From Talinum fruticosum (lineage: Eukaryota > Streptophyta > Magnoliopsida > Caryophyllales > Talinaceae): a DNA stretch of 64,000 nucleotides. Shown here piece after piece: positions 1 through 11,699 of the stretch (positions within the stretch are counted from its first letter, which is position 1; each line of letters begins with the position of its first letter). The notes below the pieces were generated by a model. The model was not told where the DNA came from. It saw only the letters and a list, made by a program, of their open reading frames with translations, and did no database searches. The stretch covers positions 11,687,001-11,751,000 of the forward strand of contig JAITYX010000002.1 in NCBI GenBank assembly GCA_021018815.1. The letters are read 5' to 3'. A program made the position numbers and the translations under genes.

Positions 1-417
1 AAAATTTTGTAGCGAAATGTCAAACGTAAAAATTACGACAATGTATACCGAAACTAGTAGGTATAGCGGTATAGAAGTTCATCATGTCCTCAATTTTTTG
101 AAAAAATCTCCCAAAACTATAAGCGTTTTAATATGATTTATATTTGACTTGTATTATGCTTCCATGACATGTTATTAGTGATAAATAATGCATTAGGGGT
201 CAAATCATAGCTATAGGCATAGATCACACGTTGAAAGGAATGCTTCAGAATATTTTTGTTAGTTGACTGCACGTCCGTGTATTCTTCATTCTTAATACGT
301 GGAATGTCACAATTATGTAGAAAATCCCCTCAAATATTATTATTATTATTATTATTTGTTGTCTTATATTAGGAATATAATGTTGAATATATTTTCCATA
401 ATCATATTCGCATGTAG
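1..417. other. Upstream intergenic region of the XTH gene
   Basis: AT-rich sequence with no supported gene. It ends at a plausible core promoter for the XTH gene and contains one ATT microsatellite. Confidence 0.5.
334..357. repeat. (ATT)n microsatellite
   Basis: About seven or eight perfect ATT units in the XTH promoter region. Trinucleotide runs like this are common in plant intergenic DNA and are likely length-polymorphic. Confidence 0.9.
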
Positions 418-427
418 CTATAAATAG
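418..427 (+). promoter_or_regulatory. TATA box of the XTH gene
   Basis: The sequence CTATAAATAG is a near-consensus plant TATA box. It implies transcription starting near 450 and a 5' leader of roughly 360 bases before the ATG at 818. A 5'-UTR intron starting near 737 (GGTATG) is possible but not proven. Confidence 0.6.
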
Positions 428-817
428 TGGAAACTACGAGTTTCATGGGGTGCAAATCTCTCTCTTGCCACGCCACAAGCATTCCATCTCCATTGAATTG
501 TCTCCTTCTCCCCATCTCTTGTTCATTTTGCCTCTCCAATCTGAAATCTTTCCCCAGTTTCTTGTAAATTTGTGAAAATTCCCACGTTCTTCCTACACCA
601 AATTGATCCTGTTAGGCGTAAGTGAGTCGTCAACAGTTACAAAGATTCGGTTTAGTTGATTGGTCTTGGCTTTGTTGATCGGAGTGTTGTACTTGATTAC
701 CATCTTGCAAAGAAGTAAGAAAGAATAAGATCGGGGTATGTTATTTGTGACTTATATAAGTTAGAGCGTTTCTTTAATTTATATTCTCCGAATTATAATT
801 CTAAATAAATTTTTCAT

Positions 818-1989
818 ATGCATTTGAACCGATCTTCCTCTTCTTCTTTTTTACCATCGTTATGTTCTCTTCATACTTTTATTGGCTTGGCCGTAATATT
901 ATGTGTGTATTTCACCTTAGAGAGTTATATGTCGCTGCATGAGAAATCTCTTCCTTCGGAACAAATAAAAAATGTAGCTTTTCACACATCTGTTCTTTCT
1001 CCCCCACAAATTGAATTTGAGGAGCATCGATCTGTTGATCACCCACCCCCTCTTCATATATGTACAAGGAGGAAGACCTTCCTCCACCTCATTCTTACAC
1101 CCTGAACGACGAAACCCTTCCTCTGCCTCCGGTGAATGACAATAAAGACGAGATCATAGGAGGCTTAGCAGAGGATTTTGACATTTCTTGGGGAGATGGT
1201 AGAGGCAAGTTCCACGACAATGGTTCGCTCCTCACACTTTCCTTAGACAAGTACTCAGGGTCGGGATTTCAGTCTAAGAAAGATTACCTATTTGCAAAGA
1301 TCGAGATGCAGATCAAGCTCATCCCTGATAACTCTGCTGGTACTGTCACCACCTTTTACCTGTCCTCGAATGGAACTGCCCATGATGAGATAGACTTTGA
1401 GTTCTTAGGCAATGTGAGCGGTCAACCCTATACTATCCACACTAATGTATATTGTGAAGGTAAAGGGAATCGCGAGCAACAGTTCTACCTGTGGTTTGAT
1501 CCAACCGCGGACTTCCATACCTACTCGATCTTATGGACTCCTCTAAGGATCGTGTTCTCTGTGGATGGGGTAGCCATTAGGGAGTTCAAGAACATGGAGT
1601 CCCTTGGGGTCCCATTCCCTAAGAGACAACCCATGAGGATATTCTCGAGCTTGTGGAATGCCGATGATTGGGCCACACAAGGTGGGCGGGTCCAAACCGA
1701 TTGGTCCAAGGCTCCATTTGTGGCCTCCTACAGAAACTTCACTGCCAAGGCTTGTGTGTGGTCATCCGGAGCCTCTTCTTGCGGGTCGGATCCTCGGCCG
1801 TTGGTATCGGAGAATGCTTGGTTGATGGAGAAGTTGGATGCAAAGAGCTTGGAGAAGATGAGGTGGGTGCAAGAGAATTACATGACTTATGATTATTGCA
1901 AGGATAAATGGAGGTTTCATGAAGGCCTCCCTAAAGAATGCAACTTAAGAAAGTCAGTGAGGTCCAACAGAGGAAAACCTCCAATTTGA
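818..1989 (+). CDS. XTH: Xyloglucan endotransglucosylase/hydrolase (GH16), one apparent frameshift
   Basis: Cell-wall enzyme that cuts and religates xyloglucan. The GH16 domain runs from about 1165 to the stop. The catalytic motif [10 protein letters not shown] lies at 1381-1410 and is followed by the conserved N-glycosylation site NVS. The C-terminal XTH domain with paired cysteines (ACVW, SSC, YDYC, KEC) is complete. The GH16 part is in one frame with an in-frame ATG at 1060. The upstream stretch from ATG 818 is in another frame and encodes a hydrophobic segment ([12 protein letters not shown]) plus a linker. One extra C in the C5 run at 1046-1050 joins the two frames. Without that, translation from 1060 would have no signal peptide, which is implausible for a wall enzyme. 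No introns interrupt the domain, although most XTH genes have two or three, so a retrocopy origin is possible. Confidence 0.85.
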
Positions 1990-2205
1990 TATTAGATGAG
2001 CCTTTTCTCTATCTTGCTTTTTGTTTTTTTTTAATCTTTTTCTATTTATCACAAATTCCATCATTTTGATTAATTATGATTTGATTTTTACCCTTTTTTG
2101 GAGTTATTGTTTTTAGTACAGTAAAATTGTTCTCGGAATTGTAGCATACTGAGAATTGAAAGTGAAAGGGGAATTTTTTTCTGTCATTCTACTGCCTTGG
2201 TAGTA

Positions 2206-2325
2206 ATTTTATTATTAATACTTTTGGAATGTTATATATAGAAAAGAAAATTTCCGAATTAAGACATTTTATTATTAATACTTTTGGAATTTTCTAGGGA
2301 AAAAAATAAAATTTTTGAATTAAGA
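2206..2325. repeat. 60-bp direct tandem repeat
   Basis: A 25-base identical block starts at 2206 and again at 2266. The flanking AAGAC-type sequence also recurs, with small differences, so a 60-bp unit is present twice. It lies downstream of the XTH stop codon. Confidence 0.75.
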
Positions 2326-2479
2326 CGTTTGTTTTGTGTATCAAATAGATAATCATTTCACAAAGTTATATATAGAACTGATTGCAGAAATTTTTTTATA
2401 GAAAGGGTAAAATAAACATAAAGTGAATTTAAACAACTCTTCTCACAAGAGATCTAAGTTATCATCAACTAGAATGGAT

Positions 2480-2970
2480 GAGAAAGTATTATCATAACAA
2501 GTGTCCCAAAATATATGGGAAATAATTGAATGGCCTTGGCATGCCACCCAATTAGCCACTTGGTTTGCTTCGTAAAAATATGGTTGAAGGATATCTTGTT
2601 GACCTTGGTGTTGAGATTGATAACATCTTGGATACTATACTCAATCTGCCACGGACATTAAATACTACCTCTAAGTGCTTGAATAACAATATTGTTATCA
2701 CCTTCTACTTGAATGTTTTGGAATCCTAATTTGGTAGCTTCCTGGATACCATTCCTTAACGCTATGGCTTCAGCAACAAGGATTTATGTCTTCCCTAGAT
2801 GATATGCCCCTGCTCCGATAAGTCTTCCCAAGTGTTCACGTAGAACAAACTTTGCTGCTGATGATGAAGGCATGTTGGATACATCAAAGTTAACTTTGAC
2901 GAAATCTGGATGAGGTTGATCCCACTTCACAATTATTGGTTTTTTGGGAAAGAAAAGGAAGTAGTCGGAC
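2480..2970 (-). pseudogene. LINE RNase H domain (RVT_3 type)
   Basis: Minus-strand translation gives the typical plant LINE RNase H signatures: VAEAIALRNGIQEA, then QVEGDNNIVIQAL, then FYEANQVANWVA. These match the acidic-residue blocks of the RVT_3 family. Stop codons interrupt it, for example just before the AEA block and after QAL. Just upstream on the same strand, near 3100-3000, a linker reading SIWKERNGMVF is also typical of these elements. Confidence 0.8.
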
Positions 2971-4429
2971 CATAGCTATGAACACTTGTTCCTCGGTCTA
3001 GCTTGCCATTCTACATAAGTTCTCTTTGCACGGATCAAAACTCTACCCTGTGCAAAAGATTCATTTTTGAAAACCATCCCATTGCGCTCTTTCCAAATGC
3101 TCCATAAAAGAAATGCGAGGCGTTGCGGATCATGAGCATTAAGATTAGCTTTAAAAAAGCGAAGGAAGCCTTTCCCACTACCATCCCTTTATATCCGGCT
3201 GGGCCTGAAAGAGAACCATCCGTGAGCTTTTGTCATCTCCCGCATATCTCTAACATGCTAGCAATGAAAAAGAGGTGGGAAGGTGATTCAGAAGGTCCAT
3301 GGCACATTGGGGTCAATATGAACTCCTCCCTTCGATAATGAGGACTCTTGTGGGTAAGCTATCATGAAAAAATTGCCACAAAAAATCTCATTTTATATGG
3401 AATGTTTAATTTCCAAATCCAATTCCCTTACCAAGCTTGGTTTTGCTAAAGATCACGGCATAACCAAGTGGCAAACTTGGTAGTAAATTGCCCACTACCG
3501 GTGATCTCCTAACAGGAGGTATCAGGAGTCCGATGGATTGGTATCGGAATACTAGTGATCAAGCGCACAATATTCAAAGGGAGGATCGATTCAAGCTTAT
3601 GACGATCCCAATTATTATTATCACTCATAAACTCACAAACACAAGTGTTAGGATTCGGGAAATATTTGGATTGTCCTTCGTTAGCTCAGCGAGACTAACT
3701 TCAAGACACCAAATATTTGACCAAAACTTCACACTTTTACCATCCCCAATACGCCAGCGAATACCCTTACAAAAAGTATAGTAGCATTTGGTCAAATTTC
3801 TCCAAACTCAAGAGTGAGATTTCTTGAGTGGGTTTTGGAAAGATCCCAAAAGATTAAAATATTTAAGTCTCATTTGACTCGACCCAAAAATTATGTGGTT
3901 CATTGATAATTTTTCAAATTAATTTACATTGAAAGGCTAAGTTGACTAATTCAGTTTTGCACAATCCAAGACCTCTTAAGGACTTTGGCTTATAAATTTT
4001 ATCCCATGTTATTAACGACATTCCTTTCCGAGATGTGGATGACATCCGGAAGAAGTCTCTATTAATTTTATATAATTGATGACACGTAAATTTAGGTATT
4101 TAGAAACATTGCATTGTGTGAGTCGGCAGTGATTCTAGATTGGACTGGATAAGTACAAATCTTCCCGCTTTAGAAAGCAAGTTGGCTTTTCAACTAGATA
4201 GTTTACTATTAGTTGCTTCGATTAACAGGGAGAAAAATGACCCTTTTTTCTTGCCTTGAACTGTTGGGAAACCTAAGTATTTGCCCACATAATATGTTAC
4301 GAGAATCTGAAAAATTCTCGTAGCCATATTTTTATCATTAACTCGTTGCTTTAGGTGAAAATATCATGGCAGACTTATGATAATTCACTTTTTGCCCTTA
4401 CAATGCACAAAATCTATCTAAAGTTTTTT

Positions 4430-5240
4430 GAGAATATGTAGAGAGTTTGCTTTAACTTTATAGAAAAGCATGCTATCATCTGCAAAGAGGAGGTAGGGAT
4501 TTGCATAACTTGAGGACAAATATTGATGCCTATACTATTTTTCTTAATATTCGCAAGAGCACTAAGGTCATGAGTAAGAATCTCCATACAAATAAGGAAG
4601 AAATAGGGTGATAGAGGGTTACCCTGTCTTAATCCCCTACTTGGATTGAAGAAACCACAATGATGGTCATTAATGATAACAAAGTACGAAGCTGTAGAAA
4701 TACACTCGTTCGACCCATTGGATCCATAAGGGGGAAACCAATTTGAGAAAGACACTGTAGAACAAACCCTCATTCAACTCTGTCATATGCCTTTTCCATG
4801 TCAAGTTTCAGAGATACCCAAGGTGTTTTTCCTTTCGTATTTTAAAACCTGTCTCCCTAGGACGAAAGCACTCTTAAAGGGGCTTATAATATTTTCTACA
4901 CAGGATCTTAACCTATTAACCATAACTTTGGAAATAATCTTATATAAAGTGTTGCATAAACTAATAGTTCTATAATGATTGGTGGTTTTTGGATCATCAA
5001 TCTTAGGTACAAGGACTATAAATGCGTGGTTAATTTCTTTCAAGATTTTTCCTTCATTGAAAAATTCCTGAACCGCCTCACAAATTGAAGAACCTAAAAT
5101 ATCCCAATATTTCTGAAAGAAATAGGCACCAAAACCATCTGGTCCTGTTGCTTTGGCAGGGTCCATTTGAGAGATGGCTAGGAAAATTTCATTATTAGTG
5201 ATTTGTCGGATAAGTTCAGCACTTTTGAGAATCACTAATC
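4430..5240 (-). pseudogene. LINE reverse transcriptase domain
   Basis: Minus-strand translation shows DPAKATGPDGFGAYFFQKYW, a block reading VPKIDDPKTTNHYRTISLCN, then RGLRQGNPLSPYFFLICMEI, all hallmarks of plant LINE reverse transcriptases. The catalytic motif appears as LLFADDSMLF near 4480-4465, one frame away from the preceding block, so at least one frameshift lies between them. Not functional as it stands. Confidence 0.9.
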
Positions 5241-5709
5241 CTTTTTGGGATCATTTTTGCATCGGTAGCCACCTCTTTAGAGGTCGTGAATCTATTTTTG
5301 AAATCATGAACAAATGTATTTTGAATTTACACAATATCCGCAATCTATACACCCGAAAGGTCTTTAATTCTTAAGATGGTATTTTTCTTCTTTATATAAT
5401 TAACAACCTTGTTGAAGAATAGAGTATTTCAATCTCCTTCAGTGAACCATTTTTTTCTATTATATTTTCCCAAAAATCGTTGATTAAACATAATTAACTT
5501 TTCTCTTTGTCTTACAAATCTATCATGCCATTGATTAAATCTATAGCTCATAGGGTCATTCAAAAGTTGATCTTCCACATACTTCGACTTATCGAGTTAT
5601 TTTGAACTTTAGTACTGAAATTAGAGAAATTCTCTCTACTCCACAAATGTAAATAAGCTTTTAGTCTTTTCGGTTTAGTAACCGATTGGTACAATTTAGT
5701 ACAACAACA

Positions 5710-6515
5710 CGACTATGCCATTCCTTTTTAATCATAGCCAAAACTTTTGGGTAAAGTCCCCAGTTTTGTTCAAATCGAAAGCTTTTGTTCTTAGTGCAAG
5801 GCTTGCAAGGATTAGTGTCAAGAAGTAGAAAATAATGGTCGAAAAGGAAAATGGTCCATGGGAAAGCTTAGCTTCGGGATAGGTATTGCACCAATTCTTT
5901 CTAACGACTACTCGGTCGAGTCTTTCAAAAATAAAGTGTCCTTTAATTTGTTTCTTCCAAGTAAACTGTCTTCCAACAGGGGTAAGACATTCGCCTTGAA
6001 TATTACTTAAGAACTGGCGCAGTCTATTAGTTTTATCTTGCCTAATAGGGGTTCCTCCTATTTTTTCATATGGATGAAGTAATTCATTAAAATCACCAAT
6101 AATACACCATGGAAGATGGAAAGCGTGCTTAAGCAAATAGAGCTTATTCCAAAAGGCATCTTTGTGCAATTCTTGTGTTGGGCATAAATGCCAAACACAA
6201 TGGTTTCAAAATTACAATATTTGTCATAAACGTATAAATGAATAGCTTTATTGTCATATACAAGCACATAAGCTGAGACATTCGGGTATCCCAAATAGCC
6301 CAACTACCACCCGAGTGGTTAACTGGAGCTACTTTGAAAGAATTATCAAAATTGAGCTTTTTAAAAATCATGTCCGCATTTGTATAATTAACCATCGTTT
6401 CTATCAAGAAAAGAATGTTAGGTCTATAAGTGTTCTTAACATGATTGATTTCAACGATAATTTTTTGCCTTTTGTCCCCTTGAATATTCTAACTAATAAT
6501 TTTCACAATAATGCG
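5710..6515 (-). pseudogene. LINE endonuclease domain (start of ORF2)
   Basis: The endonuclease domain begins near 6512 on the minus strand. The usual start resembles MKIISWN; here the first codon reads GTG and the tryptophan codon is a TAG stop. Further on, LFLIETMVNYTNADMIFKKL and WCIIGDFNELLHPYEKIGG are typical blocks of the endonuclease/exonuclease/phosphatase fold in plant LINEs. Confidence 0.85.
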
Positions 6516-7657
6516 AAGCCGAGAGTGAAATATCTATTATTGATTCTATAAACCAAAAGGTTATCCAAGAGAATTCTATTAAATATTCATACCCATAAAG
6601 TTGGATCCAAAATGCAGTAGCCTTGAAGGTTACAATTAAAAGCACGACCTTACTCGTTGTAATAAAAGAAAAATCTTTCATTAAAAGACAGTCATTCTCT
6701 GTGGTTAAAGTCAGTAAAACGGCCTTGGAGATTACGTACTCATCGGAGAAGAACAAACCAAAAGGCTTTTTCATCCGTTGGGCTAGTTGACCAAGTCTTT
6801 AATAGTAAAATACTCAAAAAAAGTATATGAATAATTCTTTTACAAGCTGATACCGTTAGATCGAATGACATGACACAGGAAGTAAACCAAGGTGAAGAAG
6901 AAATTACATAAATCATTAAAAAACCAGGAGGCCATCCTAGATAGAAAGCTTGACGAAATCCATGAACTATAATAGTCACGAGAGAGGATCGGAACCAATA
7001 GTATAAATGAAATCCCTTGACCAATATGAGCATCCGTGAAACCTATTCGGTCCCTACATATGATAAAAATATATTTGCCCTTGATAGTGAAGATAAGGGA
7101 TACCAACAATAAGTGAGGAAGCAGAAAAATCAAATGAAACTTTGTATGTTAGTATCCAAAGAAAGGAAAAAAGAAACATTCCTATAACCTCATGTCGGAG
7201 TAAATCCTATAGTGATAATATCCAAGGTAGGGATGGCATAAAAGACTAGAGCATAATCAACCACAACCCTAACAACAGGATAAAAACACCCTGTAGAGCG
7301 GAGAGAAAAGAGATGTGAATCCGAGAAAAATCACCAAACCATCTGCATAGATTAACTAAGTAACATGAGTTAGTACTTGTGACAAATATGAATAATAAAA
7401 AGAATGGGGGAAGAACAACAACAATAGTGAGAAACGAATAAATGCACAAACCAAAAACAAGTAAAATAAGCAAAGGTTGTTATTAAGCAATGACAGAGGT
7501 ACAACCTTGTACAAAACCAATTTCTGTCACCTACACCAAACACTCAGCCTCGACCCTTACCAAGCAAAATGTAACAAAGCATTGAAACTCGATAATTTTC
7601 TTTAACAAAATGGACAATAGGGGAGGGAGAAAGCATCAACTAAGCAACATCCCAAAT

Positions 7658-8067
7658 CTAGGCACACATAGTTTGTGTCCGCCAATAGTGCAGGATGAAC
7701 ACATCATGGACAAAGTCACGAGGTAAGGTGGGAGGAAAACTCATCACCATCCTCAACGATTTTCCTTTTTTAGATGATTCGGTAGACATGGATGTATCCT
7801 CAATTTGATCTAGCTCTAGAAAAACATCATCCAAATCATCACCTAAATTATCCTTAAAATCCTCATCACTATCTTCCATTGCAATCAAGGGGTCATCATG
7901 CTTAAAATTTCCTTCCAAAATCTTCCCTTCAACCTCTTTGGAAAGGACACTCACACTCACGGAATCAAGAAAGGGGGCGAAGGACACAACAGGTTGCAAA
8001 AGCTGCTCATTAACATTGATGCAAGGAGAAGAACTAACCTCAGCAAGAAGAGACTGCCAAGGGGAGC
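7658..8067 (-). pseudogene. LINE ORF1, acidic C-terminal part
   Basis: An open minus-strand stretch rich in Asp, Glu and Ser (for example DDLDDVFLELDQIEDTSM). It lies between the zinc-knuckle region and the endonuclease, where plant LINE ORF1 proteins carry low-complexity acidic tails. The MITE at 8071 splits it from the rest of ORF1. Confidence 0.55.
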
Positions 8068-8070
8068 TAA

Positions 8071-8338
8071 GGCTATCCACAATGGTAACAACTCCCTTTG
8101 AGTTGCTCTAAGTGCCACATAGGCAAGGGCGTTGCTCCCTTTTCTTACCTATAATCAATGGTAGTAACTCATGAAATATTTTATGAATATAATTATTCCT
8201 CTCTCTCCCCTTTTCCTTCTCTCTTCTCCTTTTTCCCTCTCTCCTCCTTTTTTCCCCCGGCCGGTTGCTTTACCTCAGCCCCATCCCCCTTTTTTAATTT
8301 TCTCTTTCCTCCACATGGGAGCAACATTGGAGATAGCC
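8071..8338. mobile_element. Tourist-like (PIF/Harbinger) MITE nested in the LINE
   Basis: A 268-bp segment bounded by inverted ends: GGCTATCCACAATGG at the left, and GGCTATCTCCAATG as the complement of the right end. It is flanked by a 3-bp direct duplication TAA (8068-8070 and 8339-8341), the usual PIF/Harbinger target. The interior is pyrimidine-rich and noncoding. It interrupts LINE ORF1, so it inserted after the LINE. Confidence 0.8.
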
Positions 8339-8589
8339 TAAAGTGATAAGAGGCAAAGCTGGAGTGGGCCTAAACCCGATAGGTATGAGAAACATTTGGC
8401 TAAGCATGGATAGGTTCGACTTGAATCTGAGCGGGAGTAATAATGGACTGAGTACTAGGCACATTAGCATTAGAGGGGTATGAACCGTAGCGGTATAATA
8501 GAAGGTTGAGAGCTAGATCTAGGCAAGCGGTGGTTACTGGCGGCTTTGGTTTTCTTGTGGGGAGACAATGATCCATCTATTAGCCAAAG

Positions 8590-9125
8590 AATGACTAGGA
8601 GGGGAAACATTGGGACCTCTCGTCACCAGGAGAAGATAGAGATTGATTACCAAATTTTTCGATAACAACTTCAATTTTAGCTTGGACTGAAAATTTAGGA
8701 CAAGCCTCAAGAGCGTGGGCCTCACTACCACACAAGGCATAGACCTCATGGAGACTCTCGTACATCAAAGGGACAATCATAGAGAAAGAACCATTCGAGA
8801 TTCTAAGACTTCCTCTAAAGGGCCTAGTAATATCGATGTTAAGGCAAACTCTAGCAAAGCAACCTTTTTGTCTAAGAAGGGTATTTTGATCAAGTTTGAT
8901 AACTTCCCCACATGCTTAAGGAGATGGGTCGGTGAATCCTTAGTCCAAAACTCCCAAGGAAATCGTGGAACCCAAACCCACCGATCAATTCTCCCAATAG
9001 AAGCAGCAAAAGGGTCAAAGAAAGGCACCCGGGAGGTTAGAACGAGGTTCAAACCATTAACAAACCAAGGTCTACCTAGGAAAACAAGTTGTTTGTCCTC
9101 AATCGTAGCAAATCTAAACAAGGTC
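8590..9125 (-). pseudogene. LINE ORF1: DUF4283 domain and zinc knuckle
   Basis: Minus-strand translation gives FLGRPWFVNGLNLVLTSRV and RIDRWVWVPRFPWEFW, the plant retroelement DUF4283 signature, then a knuckle-like YALCGSEAHALEAC. The first zinc-binding cysteine of the expected C-x2-C-x4-H-x4-C is a tyrosine, and frames change within the region. This is an RNA-binding ORF1 protein in decay. Confidence 0.75.
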
Positions 9126-10029
9126 CAAACATTACCTAAGTCTATATAATCAACTTGACCCTTGGCGTAACGCTAATAAGACCAAATTTTAGAAATGATA
9201 ACAGGGAGAGGAAGGAACTCCCCAGATTTTACCTAAGAGGCAGAGGGCGCTTAGCTCTTCCGGATGATCAGCAGGAGAAGGGGGAGAGGGGCATTGTAGT
9301 CGAAGGGTTCCGAGTCATTGAGATCACCATGAGGGGGTTCACCGGTGTCTCCTCCTGTTTCTTCTATTGGTTAACATGAGGTGAGGGAGATTGAACACAA
9401 GCTCTAGGGAGAAAAGGGGCATATTGATTCTGACTTTTAGTTCCTACACCGGAGACAATTGACTCCGAATAAGAAATCTTGGAGGTCGGATTGGACGAGC
9501 TAGGACACACACCTTGACTACCATCCAACTAATGTATGTGTACCCGCTTGGGTACGTCGATAGTATCGGAAAGGTGGTTGTCATGGTGAAGGTCGGCATT
9601 TTGAGGGCAATTGGAAGAGGTGAGGTTGAAAGACACAAGAAGGTTTCGATAAGAGCGAGAAACCGAGAGGTGGAGGAGGTAGTGCTTAGAAGGTCGGTGG
9701 GGGTCGTTTAAATAGAGGTGACCACTAGAAAAAGTGGGGCAAACAACAAATCTAACACAACCAACTATCCCCCAACAACAATCGGGAGAAAACCCAAGAA
9801 AATAGACTACACATTGACACAAAATCGGCGTAGAAGAAAGCACAAGCAAAAAAATAAAACACACAAACCAGATTGCATTCATGAACGAGAGAAAAGGGTG
9901 GATTGGCATACCTGGAGATGAATAAACCCATGAATTATTTCTTTGTAGTTCAGCCATAATATACCCAAAAACAAAAATCAACCTTCCCGATCTAGGCAAA
10001 GGTAGTATAGATCGGTAACTGGAGCACAA

Positions 10030-10287
10030 TCAAGGCGTCTCCATCAAGACTTGGGTGACGAGCATGTTTGATTCGAGTATGAAGATGTGGAAAGGAGGTG
10101 AAGACAGTGGTAAGGTGAACAAATGAGCACGAAAAGGAAGCCGAGATCGAGGGGTCGGTGAAGAAGGTGGAAAAGGCGATTTTGGAATTTCCAATTTAGA
10201 CACTATAGCCAAACCCAGTGCGTGGGCTTGGTCAAATATGTCTTCAAAAGAAACATATTCACCGGATCTATGAATTGGGCATTTCAA
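10030..10287 (-). pseudogene. Probable 5' part of LINE ORF1 or leader
   Basis: An 85-codon open stretch on the LINE strand upstream of the DUF4283 region. It has no motif I recognise. Only its position supports an ORF1 assignment. Confidence 0.3.
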
Positions 10288-10420
10288 GACGATAAGGGCA
10301 ACGTGAAGGGGCTAGCAAAATGTCGGGGGCTTTGGTGGAAGAGCAAGGTAGACATCCATTGAATCGGAAAAACAATCTTTTTCTCACTAGATAGTCGGAG
10401 GTTCTCTCACTAGAGAGTTC

Positions 10421-11150
10421 CGCTTAACCTTGTTAACGACGCAGATGCTGGGAGTCGAAATTGTTATAAGCATAGACATATCGATATTCTTATTGAATAT
10501 GAGTTTGCTTTATCAAAAGCTTGGTTATGCTTATTTATTCAATAAATAGATACAAAGTTTTTTTTAAAAAAATAGCTAGCTAAGTACAACATTAAACATG
10601 TCACTTTGACCTTAAACATAAAAACATTTTTTAGGTAAGCAATTCCCCAAGCTCCCTATCTAGGAGGAATTTAATATGCTACAACTGGTCGGAAAAAAAG
10701 TGTCAAAGCCTAAGCTATCAATCAATCAGCAGACTTTTCACCTTTATGAGAAAAGATTGTTCTAAGAATTAAATGTGAGGGGCATATATAACATATAGGA
10801 TGAGTGGTCAACATGTTACTTACTGTCTCAATAAATATCTAAAAATTTAAAACATACAAACACCCAAGCGATATTTATTTAGTTAAATATGGTATAAATT
10901 AGTTATTTAATTGATAAAACATAAAAATTATAATTAGACACTTATTTACGTTGATGTTTGCGTCCCTTTACCAAAATAAAAATATCAAAATGCCTTATAT
11001 GCTTCATAAGAAGTATCTCGTCATTCGTCATATCCTCATAAATTATTGAATAAATAAAAAAATTTCTATCTCCTGAAAATATATACTCTTCGAGCGGCAT
11101 TTAAAAATTTGCACAAAAATATGACAAAAACTTGGAAGTCGGTAGTGGGA
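10421..11150. other. Intergenic, AT-rich
   Basis: Nothing supported as a gene. Base composition changes abruptly at about 11150, where a GC-richer stretch starts. Confidence 0.4.
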
Positions 11151-11158
11151 CGTTTAGA

Positions 11159-11287
11159 ATGAATTTGGCGGTTGAAACCCTGAAGTTGCCGCCATTACGG
11201 CCCGCCCGCGCTAGTCCTGGTCCGTTGGGAACCCCTTTCATCCGTCGCTGCGACCTCACCGATCCGCATCCGGTGGTTGAATTCTAA
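11159..11287 (+). CDS. Small ORF, possible uORF (42 codons)
   Basis: ATG at 11159 opens a short Pro/Arg/Leu-rich frame (start MNLAVETLKLPPLRPARA) in a locally GC-rich stretch that looks like a transcribed leader. It ends 52 bases before the ATG of the candidate exon at 11339. No homologue recognised; it may be an upstream ORF or chance. Confidence 0.25.
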   Translation: MNLAVETLKLPPLRPARASPGPLGTPFIRRCDLTDPHPVVEF

Positions 11288-11338
11288 GAAACCGGCGCCT
11301 CCGTTTACGCTCTTTCTCTCGCTTAACTCTTTTCCCGG

Positions 11339-11699
11339 ATGCCCAACAATACCAGCTCGATGACCCACTTCGTAAGCTTACCCCATTCGATTGCTGCGCT
11401 GAGGTTCGTTTTTTTCCCGCTTCTTTGCCCTTTTCTGTTTGATTCTTGGGGGAAATGCTGGGAAATTTAGGGTTTCTGTGTTAGAATTTGTGGGTCAATT
11501 GCACTTTCTTTTTTTTTTCTTTAATCGGGGGGGTAGCTTTCATTTTTTTGGGATGGGTATAACAATAATGCTATATTATGACGAGGGTTTCTGAACGGCT
11601 TCTGCTGTGATTATTTTTAGGGCTCTCATTGTTGAAGGTGAAGCATGGAGCTTGACTGGTGCTAACCTATTGCATCTAGGAGGTTCATCACTGGTACTG
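11339..11699 (+). CDS. Unidentified gene, two candidate 5' coding exons
   Basis: Candidate exon 11339-11403 starts with ATG and ends at a donor (GAG|GTTCGT). Candidate exon 11621-11699 follows a pyrimidine-rich acceptor (TTTTTAG) and ends at CTG|GTAGGT. Their phases match, giving a 48-codon open frame that includes ALIVEGEAWSLTGANLLHLG. I could not find a convincing third exon before the NIP gene, and I do not recognise the protein. It could be the remnant of a small gene or a transcribed noncoding locus. Confidence 0.35.

Larger units (their letters stand above)
2440..10420 (-). mobile_element. Degenerate full-length plant L1-type LINE retrotransposon
   Basis: Read on the minus strand, the domains come in the order of plant non-LTR elements: ORF1 with a DUF4283-like domain and zinc knuckle (about 9120-8590), then apurinic-type endonuclease (about 6515-5710), reverse transcriptase (about 5240-4430), a zf-RVT-like linker (about 3130-3000) and an RNase H domain (about 2970-2480). 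All parts carry stop codons and frameshifts, so the copy is dead. Both ends are approximate: I found no clear poly(A) tail or target-site duplication. The element separates the XTH gene from the next gene region, and a MITE is inserted in its ORF1. Confidence 0.85.

Noticed and set aside
8715..9149. 144-codon plus-strand frame inside the LINE
   Set aside because: It is antisense to the DUF4283 domain, which has clear family motifs on the minus strand.
9529..10029. 166-codon minus-strand frame in the LINE 5' region
   Set aside because: It is on the LINE strand but hydrophobic and Cys-rich, without ORF1 features and in a different frame from the DUF4283 block. Probably accidental.
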